From Rhyacophila brunnea (taxonomy: Eukaryota; Arthropoda; Insecta; Trichoptera; Rhyacophilidae): a stretch of 64,000 nt of DNA. How positions within the stretch are numbered: position 1 is the first letter of the stretch; each line of letters opens with the position of its first letter. Shown here one piece after another: positions 1 to 10,195 of the stretch. The stretch is from the NCBI GenBank assembly GCA_022495005.1, contig JAGYXB010001061.1, forward strand, positions 186,001 through 250,000, given 5' to 3'. A program made the translations under genes and the position numbers. The notes below the pieces were generated by a model, which did no database searches, was not told the DNA's origin, and saw only the letters and a list, made by a program, of their open reading frames with translations.

Positions 1-55
1 AGTGTTCTCATGCAAATACCTACAATACCTACGTTTATTTACGTTGAAGAATGAC

Positions 56-150
56 GAGTGACGTCCCGTGAGAGTAGGCAGGTCATGCATTGCTTAGGCG
101 CGGCACATTATAAAGGGCAGCAAATGAAGACATTATCCATACACAATCAT
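56..150 (+). mobile_element. hAT-like element left terminus, related to the 37.1 kb element
   Basis: The stretch starting AGTGACGTCCCGTG and continuing to TAGGCAG nearly matches the left end of the hAT element at 37082. Both are followed by a GGGC(A/G)GC(A)AA-type motif within about 60 bp. I found no matching right end, so only a terminus can be claimed. Identity of the interior is unknown. Confidence 0.45.
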
Positions 151-1116
151 TACACCTGGAGAAATCAATAGCGGTTTTCCATAATCGATAATGCGATCGC
201 TTCATTAGAAAGTACCGACATTAAAGCAAAGGGGCCTCCAAACTTGTCCGTGTGTCAGACATATACGTACCTAAACCACTGCTGTTTCAGAGTAGGTTTA
301 TTAAAAATACTCTAATCCTCAGTAGGTAATAATATGTGTATGTCAATTTTTCAAGATTTCTTTTGTGGTTTGTCTGTCTAAGATAGCCGAAACAAATGGG
401 TAGATAATAAAAGGTAGGTATTTATGTAATGAATTTGCATACATCTTGAGAATAAAATAAAAGAAACATAAGTCATTCCAAATATGCCCAAGGGCGGAAA
501 TTTGCCTTGGGAGGTGACAGTGGCAATGGAAGTGTGGTAGATTACTGCCAGTTTTGGTACTGGATAGTACTACTTGAAGTTGGACATGCCTGGCCTGCAG
601 CTGTAAGGCGCCACCAAGAACGAATGAATGTGTCTTGAACTCACAATCGATGGCCGTAGAGATGTGTAAGTAAAAACAAAATACACCAGAGTTTGGTAAC
701 TCAGGAAATAGATTTTTGTTTGCTTCAATATATCTGGCGTAGAAATCATTTAAAAGTGGAGACATGTATTATTGTTATATTATATTAAAGAAATCACGTC
801 AAAAACAATTTAAAAAAAATATATCACACCCTGCCTACACGCTTCAGTTGACACTTTAGCTACGAGTGACATTTAAATTTGAGGTTATTGTTTTCATGCA
901 ACCAGCGGTCGTTTTGTGCATTACCGAAACAGAGCGTTTGCAAAAGCGCCATTTTTAAATTTCTCCGCTCCAAATATTTTTTTAATAGGATTTAAATATA
1001 TGTATTATATATTAAAATAAACATTCATGCACTGAATTTTCACTGTTACGTTAAGATATGAACTTTTATTTATTTGTAGATATTATGGAATAAAAAATAA
1101 TTTGTTCAAAAATTTT
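151..1116. other. Anonymous region with a short dispersed repeat
   Basis: No recognisable gene. A 140-codon reverse-strand open frame spans 343-765 but shows no known motif. Part of it (about 540-600) resembles 31735-31790, with the shared words TACTGGATAGTA and ACTTGAAGTT. It is therefore more likely the interior of a repeat than a host gene. Confidence 0.4.
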
Positions 1117-1140
1117 GGCGCCCCAGGTTGGAAACCGCTG
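1117..1140 (-). repeat. Possible hAT-type terminus
   Basis: Read on the minus strand this is CAGCGGTTTCCAACCTGGGG, which looks like many hAT ends (CAGNGGTT..CAACC). A weak partner CAGCGGTCG lies at 903, but the 8-bp flanks (895-902 and 1141-1148) do not agree, so the element is not delimited. Confidence 0.25.
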
Positions 1141-1295
1141 CACCAGACCATCTTTAATACAGTGCGCGCAAACGCAATCATTAACTGAATTGCCCATATT
1201 TATATGTGACGTCCGCACACGCCGCGTATCGTGCGCTGAACGGATGCAACTCACTGCGGAGTTTAAGACGTCACATATTATGACGGTCGGACCGG

Positions 1296-1520
1296 TAAAC
1301 ACACTCGAGTTGGGGTACTTTATATTTGCTGTAGCTGTAGTTAGTTATATCCAGGTGACACATAATTTGCGTTCCCTGTTTTACACCATTTATGCTGGCG
1401 ACAGTTCGAGATTCCAATCACGAATTTAATAACTGTAAGTAGATATTTAACCTTATAGTCATCTCAATGATTCATGTTGAAGGAGTTAATATGGGTGACG
1501 AATAAAACGGTGAACTGACG
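1296..1520 (+). repeat. Promoter-like dispersed repeat, copy A
   Basis: Homologous over about 200 bp to 49190-49385. Shared blocks are AAACACACTCGAG, GGGGTACTTTAT (TATA-like), an Inr-like AGTTAGT about 25 bp later, GCTGGCG, TTCCAA and a splice-donor-like GTAAGT at 1435-1440. The second copy has GTGAGT at the equivalent place. This could be a solo LTR, the 5' end of a retroelement or a duplicated gene start; I cannot choose. No terminal repeat or target duplication was recognised. Confidence 0.45.
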
Positions 1521-2299
1521 TAAGGTCACCACACATTGCGACGGCTAGACGTTAGCACACATCGCAAGAAGTAATAATCTAAGTGTATAATTCAGGGGCG
1601 GTTTTGACATGGGGATATTACACAGGGAATTTGGAAGTACCACACACCCATCAATCCATACCGTCTAATAGCAGTCCTTTTGATAGCGCCGCGGAATGAT
1701 GGACGTGAGCCCTAACGTGGAATATTCTCATGTCCGAACCCTCCCTGAAGTATTCTTTGTAGTCATGTCCAACCATTGTAATGTACGATTAACTCAAAAC
1801 AACCACAGTTAGCCGTTGCCTCTGATTTGTATTCATACCTAGCCTTTTACCTTACCGTGTTTCATCGCTTGCGCGGTGACCCGCCCAACGATACCAAGAC
1901 AGTCCGTTCTTTAATTCTAGGGATGAAAGTCTGAGTTGGAGTTAAAATTACTGTTGGGATAGTAAGTGCCGAATACGCGTGGCTTACGTTCCGTTCATAA
2001 TATTGACCAATAGACAAACATTTCAGTTGATCAAATTGGACGTAGCCTCGTTCGATATTAGGAGATAATTTAAAACCAATTATTCATCAAAACCAATTGA
2101 GAAGAGTGTTTCTCGCCGAATGTAAAAATAAACCTTCGAATTGTCGGTCTCGGTCCGGGATTAGGCCCGCGCGTAGCCATGCTAAATTTACCGCGGGCAT
2201 TTTGTGAGTGTCATTTTTTCACTGGCAAGGGTAGTAAAACATGAGAACACAAACTCCAGACGATATTAACACACAGCCCGCGAGCGAGAGACCAGACTG
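1521..2299. other. Anonymous region upstream of the gag-type ORF
   Basis: No gene is visible. At 1710-1736 lies a word whose reverse complement (GTTCGGACATGAGAATATTC) recurs at 49404-49424 next to the other promoter-like repeat, so some of this stretch belongs to the same dispersed family. Confidence 0.4.
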
Positions 2300-4715
2300 C
2301 TGTTTCGTTCCAGACGCCATAAAAGTCGACTCGCTGAGGAATAAAAAAAAAAACACTCGCTGACTGGCACTCGCCGCGACCAGTCGCACGTCAAGCGCTC
2401 CTGACCGCTCCGTGTGAACTACCTACTTATTCCGACTCGACCGATATTCGCCTCGATCAAGCTGCGCACCATTCTGCAAGCAGCGCTACCAACATCAGCC
2501 CGATACGCCGCTCACACAGCGACTCTACAAAAAGACCATCACAACCAGTGAAGCACCTACCTACCAAGACCAAACACCAGCAGCGAGTTATCTCTCACAT
2601 ACCTACCATGGATCAAACCAATACCGACATCAAGGCGGAGCTGCGCAAGCTGTCCAGCATAAAAGCGCCACTGCTTCATGAATACCTACCGCTTCATATC
2701 TTGTTGCTGGCTGCGTTTCAGGAGCATGCGCTGGCAATCTCGAAAGCCCAAGCCTCCACCCTCGCCCAAACTGACGACCACAAAACGAACGACGATGATG
2801 AAGACCTAAAAGCTCTCAGGGAAATGGCCCTCAACTCGAAAGCGCCAAAATTCCCTTGCAAGGACACACAGACCCAATCTCACCGGTCGACAGAGAGATA
2901 TGCTGACTTTAAACCAAGGAAGGCACCCTCGCTGCCGCCCGCCAAGAAGGAAGCGTACAAGATCCCAGCCCTCCGCAAATCATCAGCCCCGACACCTATG
3001 GAAAACAAAATTCTAAAGGTCGTCGTCAGAGGTATCCCGCCACATGTCAGGACGGACGACATCACCGACGACCTCCTCAAACAAGGACTGCCGATAATCA
3101 CATCGACACGCATGACTCAAGGGACGAGCAAATATCCAATGCCGCTCGTCCTCGTCAAGCTTTTATCTACCGACAAAGGGCTGAAAATATTTACAACCCG
3201 ACGAGTGCTGCAGATAAGGGTGACAATTGAAACACCCCGACGCAATTACCCGGACAGACAATGCGCGCACAGTCAGAATTACAAACACCTGACACGCGAC
3301 AGCCCAACCCAATCGAGGCACCAAACCGAGAAGGACCAAACAGCCCACACTGCCAAATCTCAGCCCAGACCAATAAAAAAAATCACCTGGAATCAAACCA
3401 CCCAGACCCCAAGTAAGCCAGACATACCAAAACCGTCAGAGGATATCATCCAGACTCAACATCAGTCAAACATCGCCGCTGATCTGGCCAACAAGAAAAT
3501 GAAAACCTCCCTCGACGAACTACTCGCCAAAGCCAAACAGACTATACAAAAATCCGAAGAGATCTACAAGCGGAACACTCTACGAGAAATCGCCACCATA
3601 AACTCGGAAACCCAAACCACAATAACAGAGACACCGGAAATTGAAACTCATGTTATTCCAATAACTGAAGTAACCGAGAACCCGGATATTGAAACCAGTA
3701 CAGACATAATCCGGAAAGTACTTAAACAACTCGAAAACTTCCAGGACACACCCGCACCGTTAAATGAATATGCGAGACACCAGAAACGGAACCAATGAGA
3801 CCGACTTCAACGAGACGAATTACAAAAACCAGACCGACGACAAAAAACGGTTACGACAGGAGGCTCACTGACCATATACATCGGCAAAGCCACTCTTACC
3901 ACTGCCGAAACCACCAACCCATAAACAGATTGGACGCCCGAAATAGAAATACCACATACCCCAGACTCAAAACCAGTGAGACCCTGGAAGCCTAAAAGTC
4001 GATCCTGATTTCGATATGAAAAGACTGGGAGGAATACTAAAAGGCATCATCAGCCGAATATGCCCTAGAAATATGAACTCTGAGTACCTGGCGAGGTTCG
4101 AAGACAGATCCGCACAAACACCGAAGCCCTTTTTTTATACAAATTGACTCTCCACTACCGAATTAACGAAAACATCACGTAGCACTGAAAATAAATAGCA
4201 CAAATTTAGAAATTCGGTACCCATCGATCGAAAGCGAGAGAAATTATTTTTCTTAAGACAATACAAGAAAGCAGCAACTTCCGCTACAGCTGCACATAAT
4301 CACCGCCGTCCAGATCAGCACGCTAAGAAACAGGAATCCAACATTCCTACAGACTACAACAGAGATAGTGTATAAGCTCGACGATGCTGAACACACAGCC
4401 CTCTCGCTAAAAAACCTTGGATCTAACATGAACTCAACCTCAACGCCCAGACCCTGCAAATCAGACAATACGCCAAATCAAAAGAAGAGAAAACCAAGAA
4501 GAAGAACAAACACCCCTAAACCTACTTACTAACGAAACGAAATAACATCGGACGGACCCCCCTCCTGAAATCCGATGAACTGAACGGCAAGTAACAATGA
4601 TGCAAGGAAGAAAAAAGACATCCGGACAATCGGCATATGCCACGACGGCCAATGAAGAATGTGCACAGCTTTCACCAAGGACAGACGTATCAGCTCACGA
4701 AATTTACAGCTAATT
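2300..4715 (+). mobile_element. Non-LTR retroelement-like unit with ORF1 (gag) only
   Basis: A roughly 2.4 kb stretch, poor in T on the plus strand and sharply different from its AT-balanced flanks, encloses a Jockey/X-element-type gag ORF. A C-rich untranslated leader (2340-2547) precedes it. Downstream, 3800-4715 keeps the T-poor bias and some open frames. For example, a non-ATG frame at 4257-4528 ends in a basic K/R run. No endonuclease or reverse-transcriptase motif is visible and there is no poly(A) tail. It is either a gag-only non-autonomous LINE or an autonomous LINE whose RT half was lost. The outer boundaries are estimated from composition, not from repeats. Confidence 0.5.
2608..3798 (+). 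CDS. Gag-like ORF1 protein of a Jockey/X-element-type retrotransposon
   Basis: The open frame runs from 2548 (416 codons), but the second Met at 2608 sits in a strong ACCATGG context and is my preferred start (396 aa). In 416-residue numbering, residues about 153-232 form the RRM-like/PRE_C2HC-type region that precedes zinc knuckles in LINE gag proteins: KVVVRGIPPHV, then a P-x-P-L-V-L-V strand and an IFTTRRVLQIRV strand. Residues 239-252 keep the spacing of one CCHC knuckle, but as C-x2-S-x4-H-x4-S, so the second and fourth Cys are Ser. No further knuckles follow. Residues about 320-355 look coiled-coil-like. The family role is RNA binding in the retrotransposition RNP; this copy is probably impaired. 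A frameshift near 3765 is likely, because the downstream frame from 3797 (ETDFNETNYKNQ) reads as its natural continuation. Confidence 0.7.
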   Translation: MDQTNTDIKAELRKLSSIKAPLLHEYLPLHILLLAAFQEHALAISKAQASTLAQTDDHKTNDDDEDLKALREMALNSKAPKFPCKDTQTQSHRSTERYADFKPRKAPSLPPAKKEAYKIPALRKSSAPTPMENKILKVVVRGIPPHVRTDDITDDLLKQGLPIITSTRMTQGTSKYPMPLVLVKLLSTDKGLKIFTTRRVLQIRVTIETPRRNYPDRQCAHSQNYKHLTRDSPTQSRHQTEKDQTAHTAKSQPRPIKKITWNQTTQTPSKPDIPKPSEDIIQTQHQSNIAADLANKKMKTSLDELLAKAKQTIQKSEEIYKRNTLREIATINSETQTTITETPEIETHVIPITEVTENPDIETSTDIIRKVLKQLENFQDTPAPLNEYARHQKRNQ

Positions 4716-4748
4716 ACGCGGTCATACAATAATTATACCCCTAAGTTA

Positions 4749-5010
4749 TTCAAATTCAAATTTATTTATTTTTTACATACCTAATGTGAATATTACAAAT
4801 TACAAATTTAAGACGCTCACAACATGACATTTAAAAACAAAGAAACAGTGTAAAGAAGAAATTAATATATGCAGTATTACAAAAACAGTTTGAAAAGTAA
4901 AGTAAAAGGTACAAAATTATATAAAAAAAATATATATAAATTATAAAGCATGGAAGCACACCGAATGAGCCAAGTGGACCCTATTTTAAGAATTTATAAA
5001 ACAACGTCCA
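4749..5010 (-). mobile_element. LINE 3' end, family L, copy 1 (5'-truncated)
   Basis: On the minus strand this shares, with the 58.1 kb copy, the block CTCATTCGGTGTGCTTCC (there CTCATCCGGTGTACTTCC) and then ATGTCATGTTGTGAGCGTCT. It ends in an A/T-rich stretch with a (TTTGAA)n tail at 4749. Only 3' untranslated sequence is present. It abuts the gag-type unit in opposite orientation. The 5' boundary near 5010 is approximate. Confidence 0.65.
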
Positions 5011-5640
5011 CCTGTACCTACTCATCCTCACGTAGGTGGAATATATCAACATCCGAAGCGATTTGGTTGAACAGAGTTATTGCCCTCCCGATTTCCATCA
5101 CCAATGGCAGGTTAGTTCTGCTCCTCGGGAGAAAAAACAACCTACCCATACAAACAGTCCAGTTAAATATAACCAGTAGCGTGACGTGTATATATTATTA
5201 CTATCTCTAAAACAATGTAAAATTATATTGAATGATCTCCAAAATAAAATTAAGTAGGTTTTTACTTTTTTTATCGAAATATCAGTAGGTCTACTGAAGT
5301 TCTGTAGACATGGCAATACTCCAATAATGGAGTGGAGCGGAGGACACGGAATAACGGCCGGCGTTATCAGCTTATCGCGACTGTGGAGGGGTGGGGCGGA
5401 AAATTAAACGCGACATCGAAGACGTTTTATTGACGAGATTGTGGCAATGCTCGGTGATAAACTCATCACATCGCATAATGTATGCATGTATCTATCTCCT
5501 TATAAGTAGGTACGTGCAATAATTCAACAAATAAGACAACCAATAAATTTTGAGCTATTGGCGAAAAACACTTTTATTAAAACAATTGGTCATGAAAAAT
5601 TAATTAATATATTTTGGTTCTACTACAATCCGATGTGCAT
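5011..5640. other. Anonymous region with a small GC-rich patch
   Basis: No gene recognised. A locally GC-rich stretch at about 5320-5400 stands out from AT-rich flanks; I cannot assign it. Confidence 0.35.
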
Positions 5641-5644
5641 TTAA

Positions 5645-6014
5645 GGCTATACCTCAGTTGAGGCATGGTCTAAAAAGATCGTGGCTAGGCGATGCGCGAA
5701 TTGCGGGTCGCGGGTGCAAATGACACATGCCGACCGAAATATAATTTGTCATATAAATCCAACATGCATCCATTTAATGTTCTGTTTATTGTTCTATTAG
5801 TAACAATAATAATATATTCATTGACATGTTTTCTTTTTAAAGTAAATGGGTAACGTTTTTAGTCATCTTTACACGATTTAAGAATACCCCCGTCGCCATC
5901 ACGAAACAAATTGACGTATTCACACCTCGACGTTCGCTCTCAGACTGCCAGCGTGTCTAAAATTTCGTCGCGCCTATAGTTGAAAATTATTTGCCGTTCC
6001 ACTGAAGTATCGCC
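5645..6014. mobile_element. TTAA-flanked MITE, copy A (piggyBac-like)
   Basis: TTAA occurs at 5641-5644 and again at 6015-6018. Imperfect terminal inverted repeats lie inside: GGCTATACCTCAG on the left and GGCGATACTTCAG read inward from the right. The element is 370 bp and non-coding. A second copy in opposite orientation lies at 56909-57274, with the subterminal words TTGCCGTT, ACACGATTTAAGAAT and GACATGTTTTCTTTTT conserved. TTAA duplications and short size fit piggyBac-type non-autonomous elements; the superfamily is inferred. Confidence 0.75.
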
Positions 6015-6018
6015 TTAA

Positions 6019-7144
6019 GCCGCAACTCGAAGGGGTTCTTTTTCAGTCAACTAATGAATTATTAAAAACATATAACCCGTTTTTAATTTCAAGTATGATT
6101 AAAATTATAATAATGTTGATACTATACAACGTATTAAATGTTTAAATTAAATATTGTGTGTACAATCAACATTTATGACGTATAAAAGGTGTGTAGGTAT
6201 AATAAATAGATACGGTCACGGATGCGTGCCCGTGAACTGATCAGTCCAGTTTTTATTTAGAAATAAAACAATGTAAATATATTATTGTTAAAGATTGATT
6301 GTTAAAATGTAGCATTAATAATTCAATGGTGTCAATAGATGAGCACATAAATGTTATGCCTTGCCAACCTTATTCAGAAGAGGTAGTTTATAATATTGTG
6401 CTTGCGTATTTCTACATACTTAGTAGAACTCGGATTTTGATACCAATCTGATGTCGTAAGACGAAACTGGTCTTGATAGATTCTTAATGTTATTACATAG
6501 TATTTTATTGACTATTCCTGGGGAAGTTCCCCATTTAAGGCTATAGCATCTGTGGATGGGATCCCACCGATTACATCGTCTCGACTAGGATAAAGTCATA
6601 AATCAAAACTCGGCGAAATTGTGCATCTTTCATACGTGCGCATAGGCGATGCCATGACGGGACAGTGACGTCACGCGGCTTGCAAAAATGAATGACGTAG
6701 TGCAATATTTTGGTATCATACCTGCGCCGCATGTCGGGTGAAATTTGTTGCTTGCGACACCAGCTGTTTTCTAAAATGTCACTTTCGACCTGTGTGCGGA
6801 GATACATTAAATTACGTGTATTTTGTGAATACCAACAAAATCCTATCGGCATATTCGACTAGTTGCAGTCGGACGAGTTTAGATGTGCGACATGGCTAAG
6901 GGTAATTTTAACTATATTTATAAGTGCCAAAAACTAGCGAATGTACGTAGGCATTTATTTGATTTAGTACGTTATCTTATAAGTATAACATAACTGTTAT
7001 CAGCATATACTATTATCAGTATTATCACTTATCAGTATATAAATACTACAACATCATACAATCACTATCGTTATGTATTATAATTTATAATATTATATCA
7101 TATTATCAACAACACATACTTCATATAAAAATAATCCTTACCAA
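6019..7144. other. Anonymous region
   Basis: No gene recognised. A 93-codon reverse-strand frame (6571-6852) lies in a slightly GC-richer patch but has no motif. A TTTAAGGCTATA word at 6531 resembles only the first bases of the TTAA MITE. A CRE-like TGACGTCA palindrome sits at 6665-6672; nothing shows that it is functional. Confidence 0.35.
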
Positions 7145-7800
7145 TTGGTTAAGTTAAGCTGTTCGAATCAAAAAGATAACGTTATTAAAAAAATAATTCC
7201 ATCTCGAATCAGCATAAGTTGTATACAAAGTCGTCGTCGTTTAACTAATTCAACAGGTCCTTCTACAGTTTTGTTTAGTAGTTTACCTCATGATAAATCA
7301 ACCCAGTTGAAATTTGATCCTAAACTGCCCGTAAATTTTCAGCAATGACTATGAAGTTAGTGAAAGTAGCGAGTAAAACAAAGAAAAATCTTTACGTACC
7401 GATACTTTAGGAAGTGATTCACTTAATCCGACAAATAAAAAAGACCATTCTTCAGAATAACTTAAGGAGGTTAGGAAAAGCACTCACTATTGGCAAAATG
7501 GAAATCCTCGTCTGTGATTGACACAACGCGCGTATGGTTTCCTACCATTATTCGCATGATTTCCCGTGAGTTTCATTTACAAACTGAAATCTCTACTACA
7601 GACCGATTCACCGTAATATCCCGAAGTATCACGGTTACTAAAAAATGCATATCAATTCCCTTATTCTACGTTCTTTTTATTCTTATTCTCGTGGTCAAAT
7701 TCAGCAAGACCCATGTCCTCCCGTCCAGGTATTGTGTCTTCTCCAATGTACCGTCAGAATCAAAAGCACACATCACATCCATAAAACTGATTTAAGGAGA
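7145..7800 (+). pseudogene. Decayed coding-like region, origin unknown
   Basis: Conceptual translation switches among the three plus frames yet stays protein-like. A 67-codon open frame (7145-7348) ends in LPHDKSTQLKFDPKLPVNFQ. The next frame gives NDYEVSESSE, then a stop and LRTDTLGSDSLNPTNKKDHS. Later frames give QIQQDP and RPGIVSSPMYRQNQKH (about 7696-7780). Several stops and frameshifts break it. A polar, S/T/Q/N-rich product with no introns would fit an old processed pseudogene or a TE ORF. I do not recognise the family, and chance is possible. Confidence 0.3.
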
Positions 7801-10195
7801 CTTTATGCAAACAGCCGAAAGAAAATAGTTTTGAATGAAAGTTAATATTATTCATAAAAAAATTCGTAATTCATTCATAAAATTTTTTTCAAAATTCTAA
7901 GCGATGGATTTTTATACTAAGTTTGATAATAATTATGGATTTGTAATGATTTTTAAATTAATGCTATTTTTAACCAATTTGCTAAGATAAGCGAATCTGA
8001 TAAAATTCCGATATTCTATCTGGAGAAAAATCACGGAGCTGCATTTATATTTTAAAGAAAAATGGTTTGATTCTAATCGCCTGATTTATGAGGGATTGTA
8101 TAATTTCCTTTAGTTTAGTCTGTACTCTGTAAGTACATACATCTAGTAGGGAGCACTTGTTCTTTCACAGTTCCAATGACGAGTAGGTAGGTTTTAGTTA
8201 AGATGATTTCCAGAAAAATCTATTATTTACAGTGACATCCAGGAGCATTGACTAGTTAACCCGGTGTATGGTCTAGCTCTATGGAATATTTTTTCACGAC
8301 TCACTTGTCTCGCTTATAAACTATTATTTCGAAGGATTAATATCATATCAGTTAATTAAAACAGAGTAAAATCATAAGCATGTTATTTACTTATTAAGCT
8401 AAGATAAATCTTCAAGCTAATACCGGAAACGCCGTGTGAAACAGAATCTACGCTTCAGCCTTCCACTCCAGAGCTCCATAGGTGATCAAAGTTAAAGATT
8501 TTGATGGGCCTAACCCAAGTTAGTAATTTCGCTAACGAATAAAACTGACCACTTTATTTACATACGTACCAAAGCTACAAAAGGCCTCAATTCACTTGAA
8601 TGGAGGTACCGCTATTAAAACTAAAAGGATCTTTGCGATATTCATTTTAATGTTAAAGGTGCTTTACACTCGCGTAATCATAAATTCACATGTAACATAG
8701 CAGTTCAGTAATCCAGAAAAGTGATTATAACCATACAAACAAAAGAGTGGGTAGACATTCTATAGACTGAGCTTTAATACGTGTACGTGACTTTGAAAAG
8801 GGGTAGGTACTGAAGTTTTCCCCCCCCCACCAAAGTCCCAGCATTGTTATGCTGGCGTATATCATAACGTAACGAACGTTAGAGGCACCAAAACCTCGGT
8901 TGGCGTGTTGTGTGTGATTCGTATTCTAATTCAATCTACTATACTCAAGCTTCAGTGAGAAGATACCTAAAATAATAATTTAATTAGCTAGAACTCATTT
9001 CGTACTTATCGCAAATTCGTTAGTAGCAAATTTTACACTATTGCGAACGACCGCAGTGATTTCAACATAATTCTATCAATCGTTTGATAAATTCCATCAA
9101 TTATCATTTTATACGTAGGAATATTGCTAAAATATACCGTGAAACTAGAATTTACCGCTGGAACGATGTACTTGACAACGAGAAGAATAGAATCAGCTTG
9201 TAGATGTATTAATCCACCAAAGGATTGATCCAGGCTAACGATCGAATTATTATGTAACAAAGTTTAGGGAGGCAAATCTGACGTAATATCATATGTTTTG
9301 CAATCATATTGTTACACATTAATGATTATTATGACATTTTTTGTCTACTGCATATACTTTTCTTTATTATTTATTTATAATGATTGCATGATTTCAAGTT
9401 TTACTGTTTTGTAGCGTATTGACTAAACGCTGTTGTCATAATACTGTTATTTTTTAAATGAATTTATTTATTAATAAATAAATATGCCATCAACCGATTT
9501 AGAAAAATTGACAAACATACGTACAGTAAGTACCAACAGGAATAAATTAATATGCTATGAGATATTGCTAGTGAAATGTATTTGACATCGACAACTAGTA
9601 AAAATGAATAAAGTGGCGGATATTGGATAGGTATTGTGCTGAAAAGATGTATATGTATATATACGATATTATATAAATCGAAAAAAGATCAATGTTTTCT
9701 TCCCTCTCGACGGTAAACGCGGAAATAAAAATATGATACCATGTTGAGTGGGTACTTGTGCGAGCGTCTTTTCGGATTATGTGTCTGGAAAAAAATTGAT
9801 CAGCTAATCTCTTTGGAAACGTACGAACGACAAAAACAAATATCGCTCGGAAGCCTCCGAAAATAGAAAAAGACACCTTATTTCCATTGGAAAAAAGTGT
9901 GCAAACATTATATGAACGGGATACCTACAAACATTTTCAAATAATAATAACACAAAGTGAACACTGGAGCTGAACGAATTCGGAGAAGCTTTGCTGGGGA
10001 AATGATTTAAGGGAAAAACTCATTTCGGGCATGGAAATAAAAGGGACTGGAGATATGACGAAGGTAGAAATAATGCGATAAGAATGAGATGTTTTTCTGA
10101 AGAAAAAAATATTACGAATTATGTACCTACTACCATAATAATATATCCATAAAAATAAAACATAATTTATGAACAACAGAAAAATATAATATCAT
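7801..10195. other. Anonymous AT-rich region
   Basis: Nothing gene-like recognised. A perfect small hairpin (CAGCAT-TGTT-ATGCTG) lies near 8838-8853 after a C9 run. Open frames here (for example 9595-9876 minus) have low complexity and no motifs. Confidence 0.4.

Noticed and set aside
343..765. 140-codon reverse-strand gene
   Set aside because: No recognisable motif; part of the sequence is a dispersed repeat shared with 31.7 kb.
903..1140. Complete short hAT element
   Set aside because: Ends are weakly similar and the 8-bp flanks match at only about half the positions.
3795..3995. Second gene overlapping gag by ATGA
   Set aside because: A frame other than this one (from 3797) reads as the better continuation of gag; the overlap is probably incidental.
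4257..4528. ORF2 of the gag-type retroelement
   Set aside because: No ATG start and no endonuclease or RT motif. T-poor DNA produces open frames easily; the basic C-terminus alone is not enough.
6665..6672. CREB/CRE regulatory site TGACGTCA
   Set aside because: One 8-mer with no associated gene or promoter; expected by chance at this scale.
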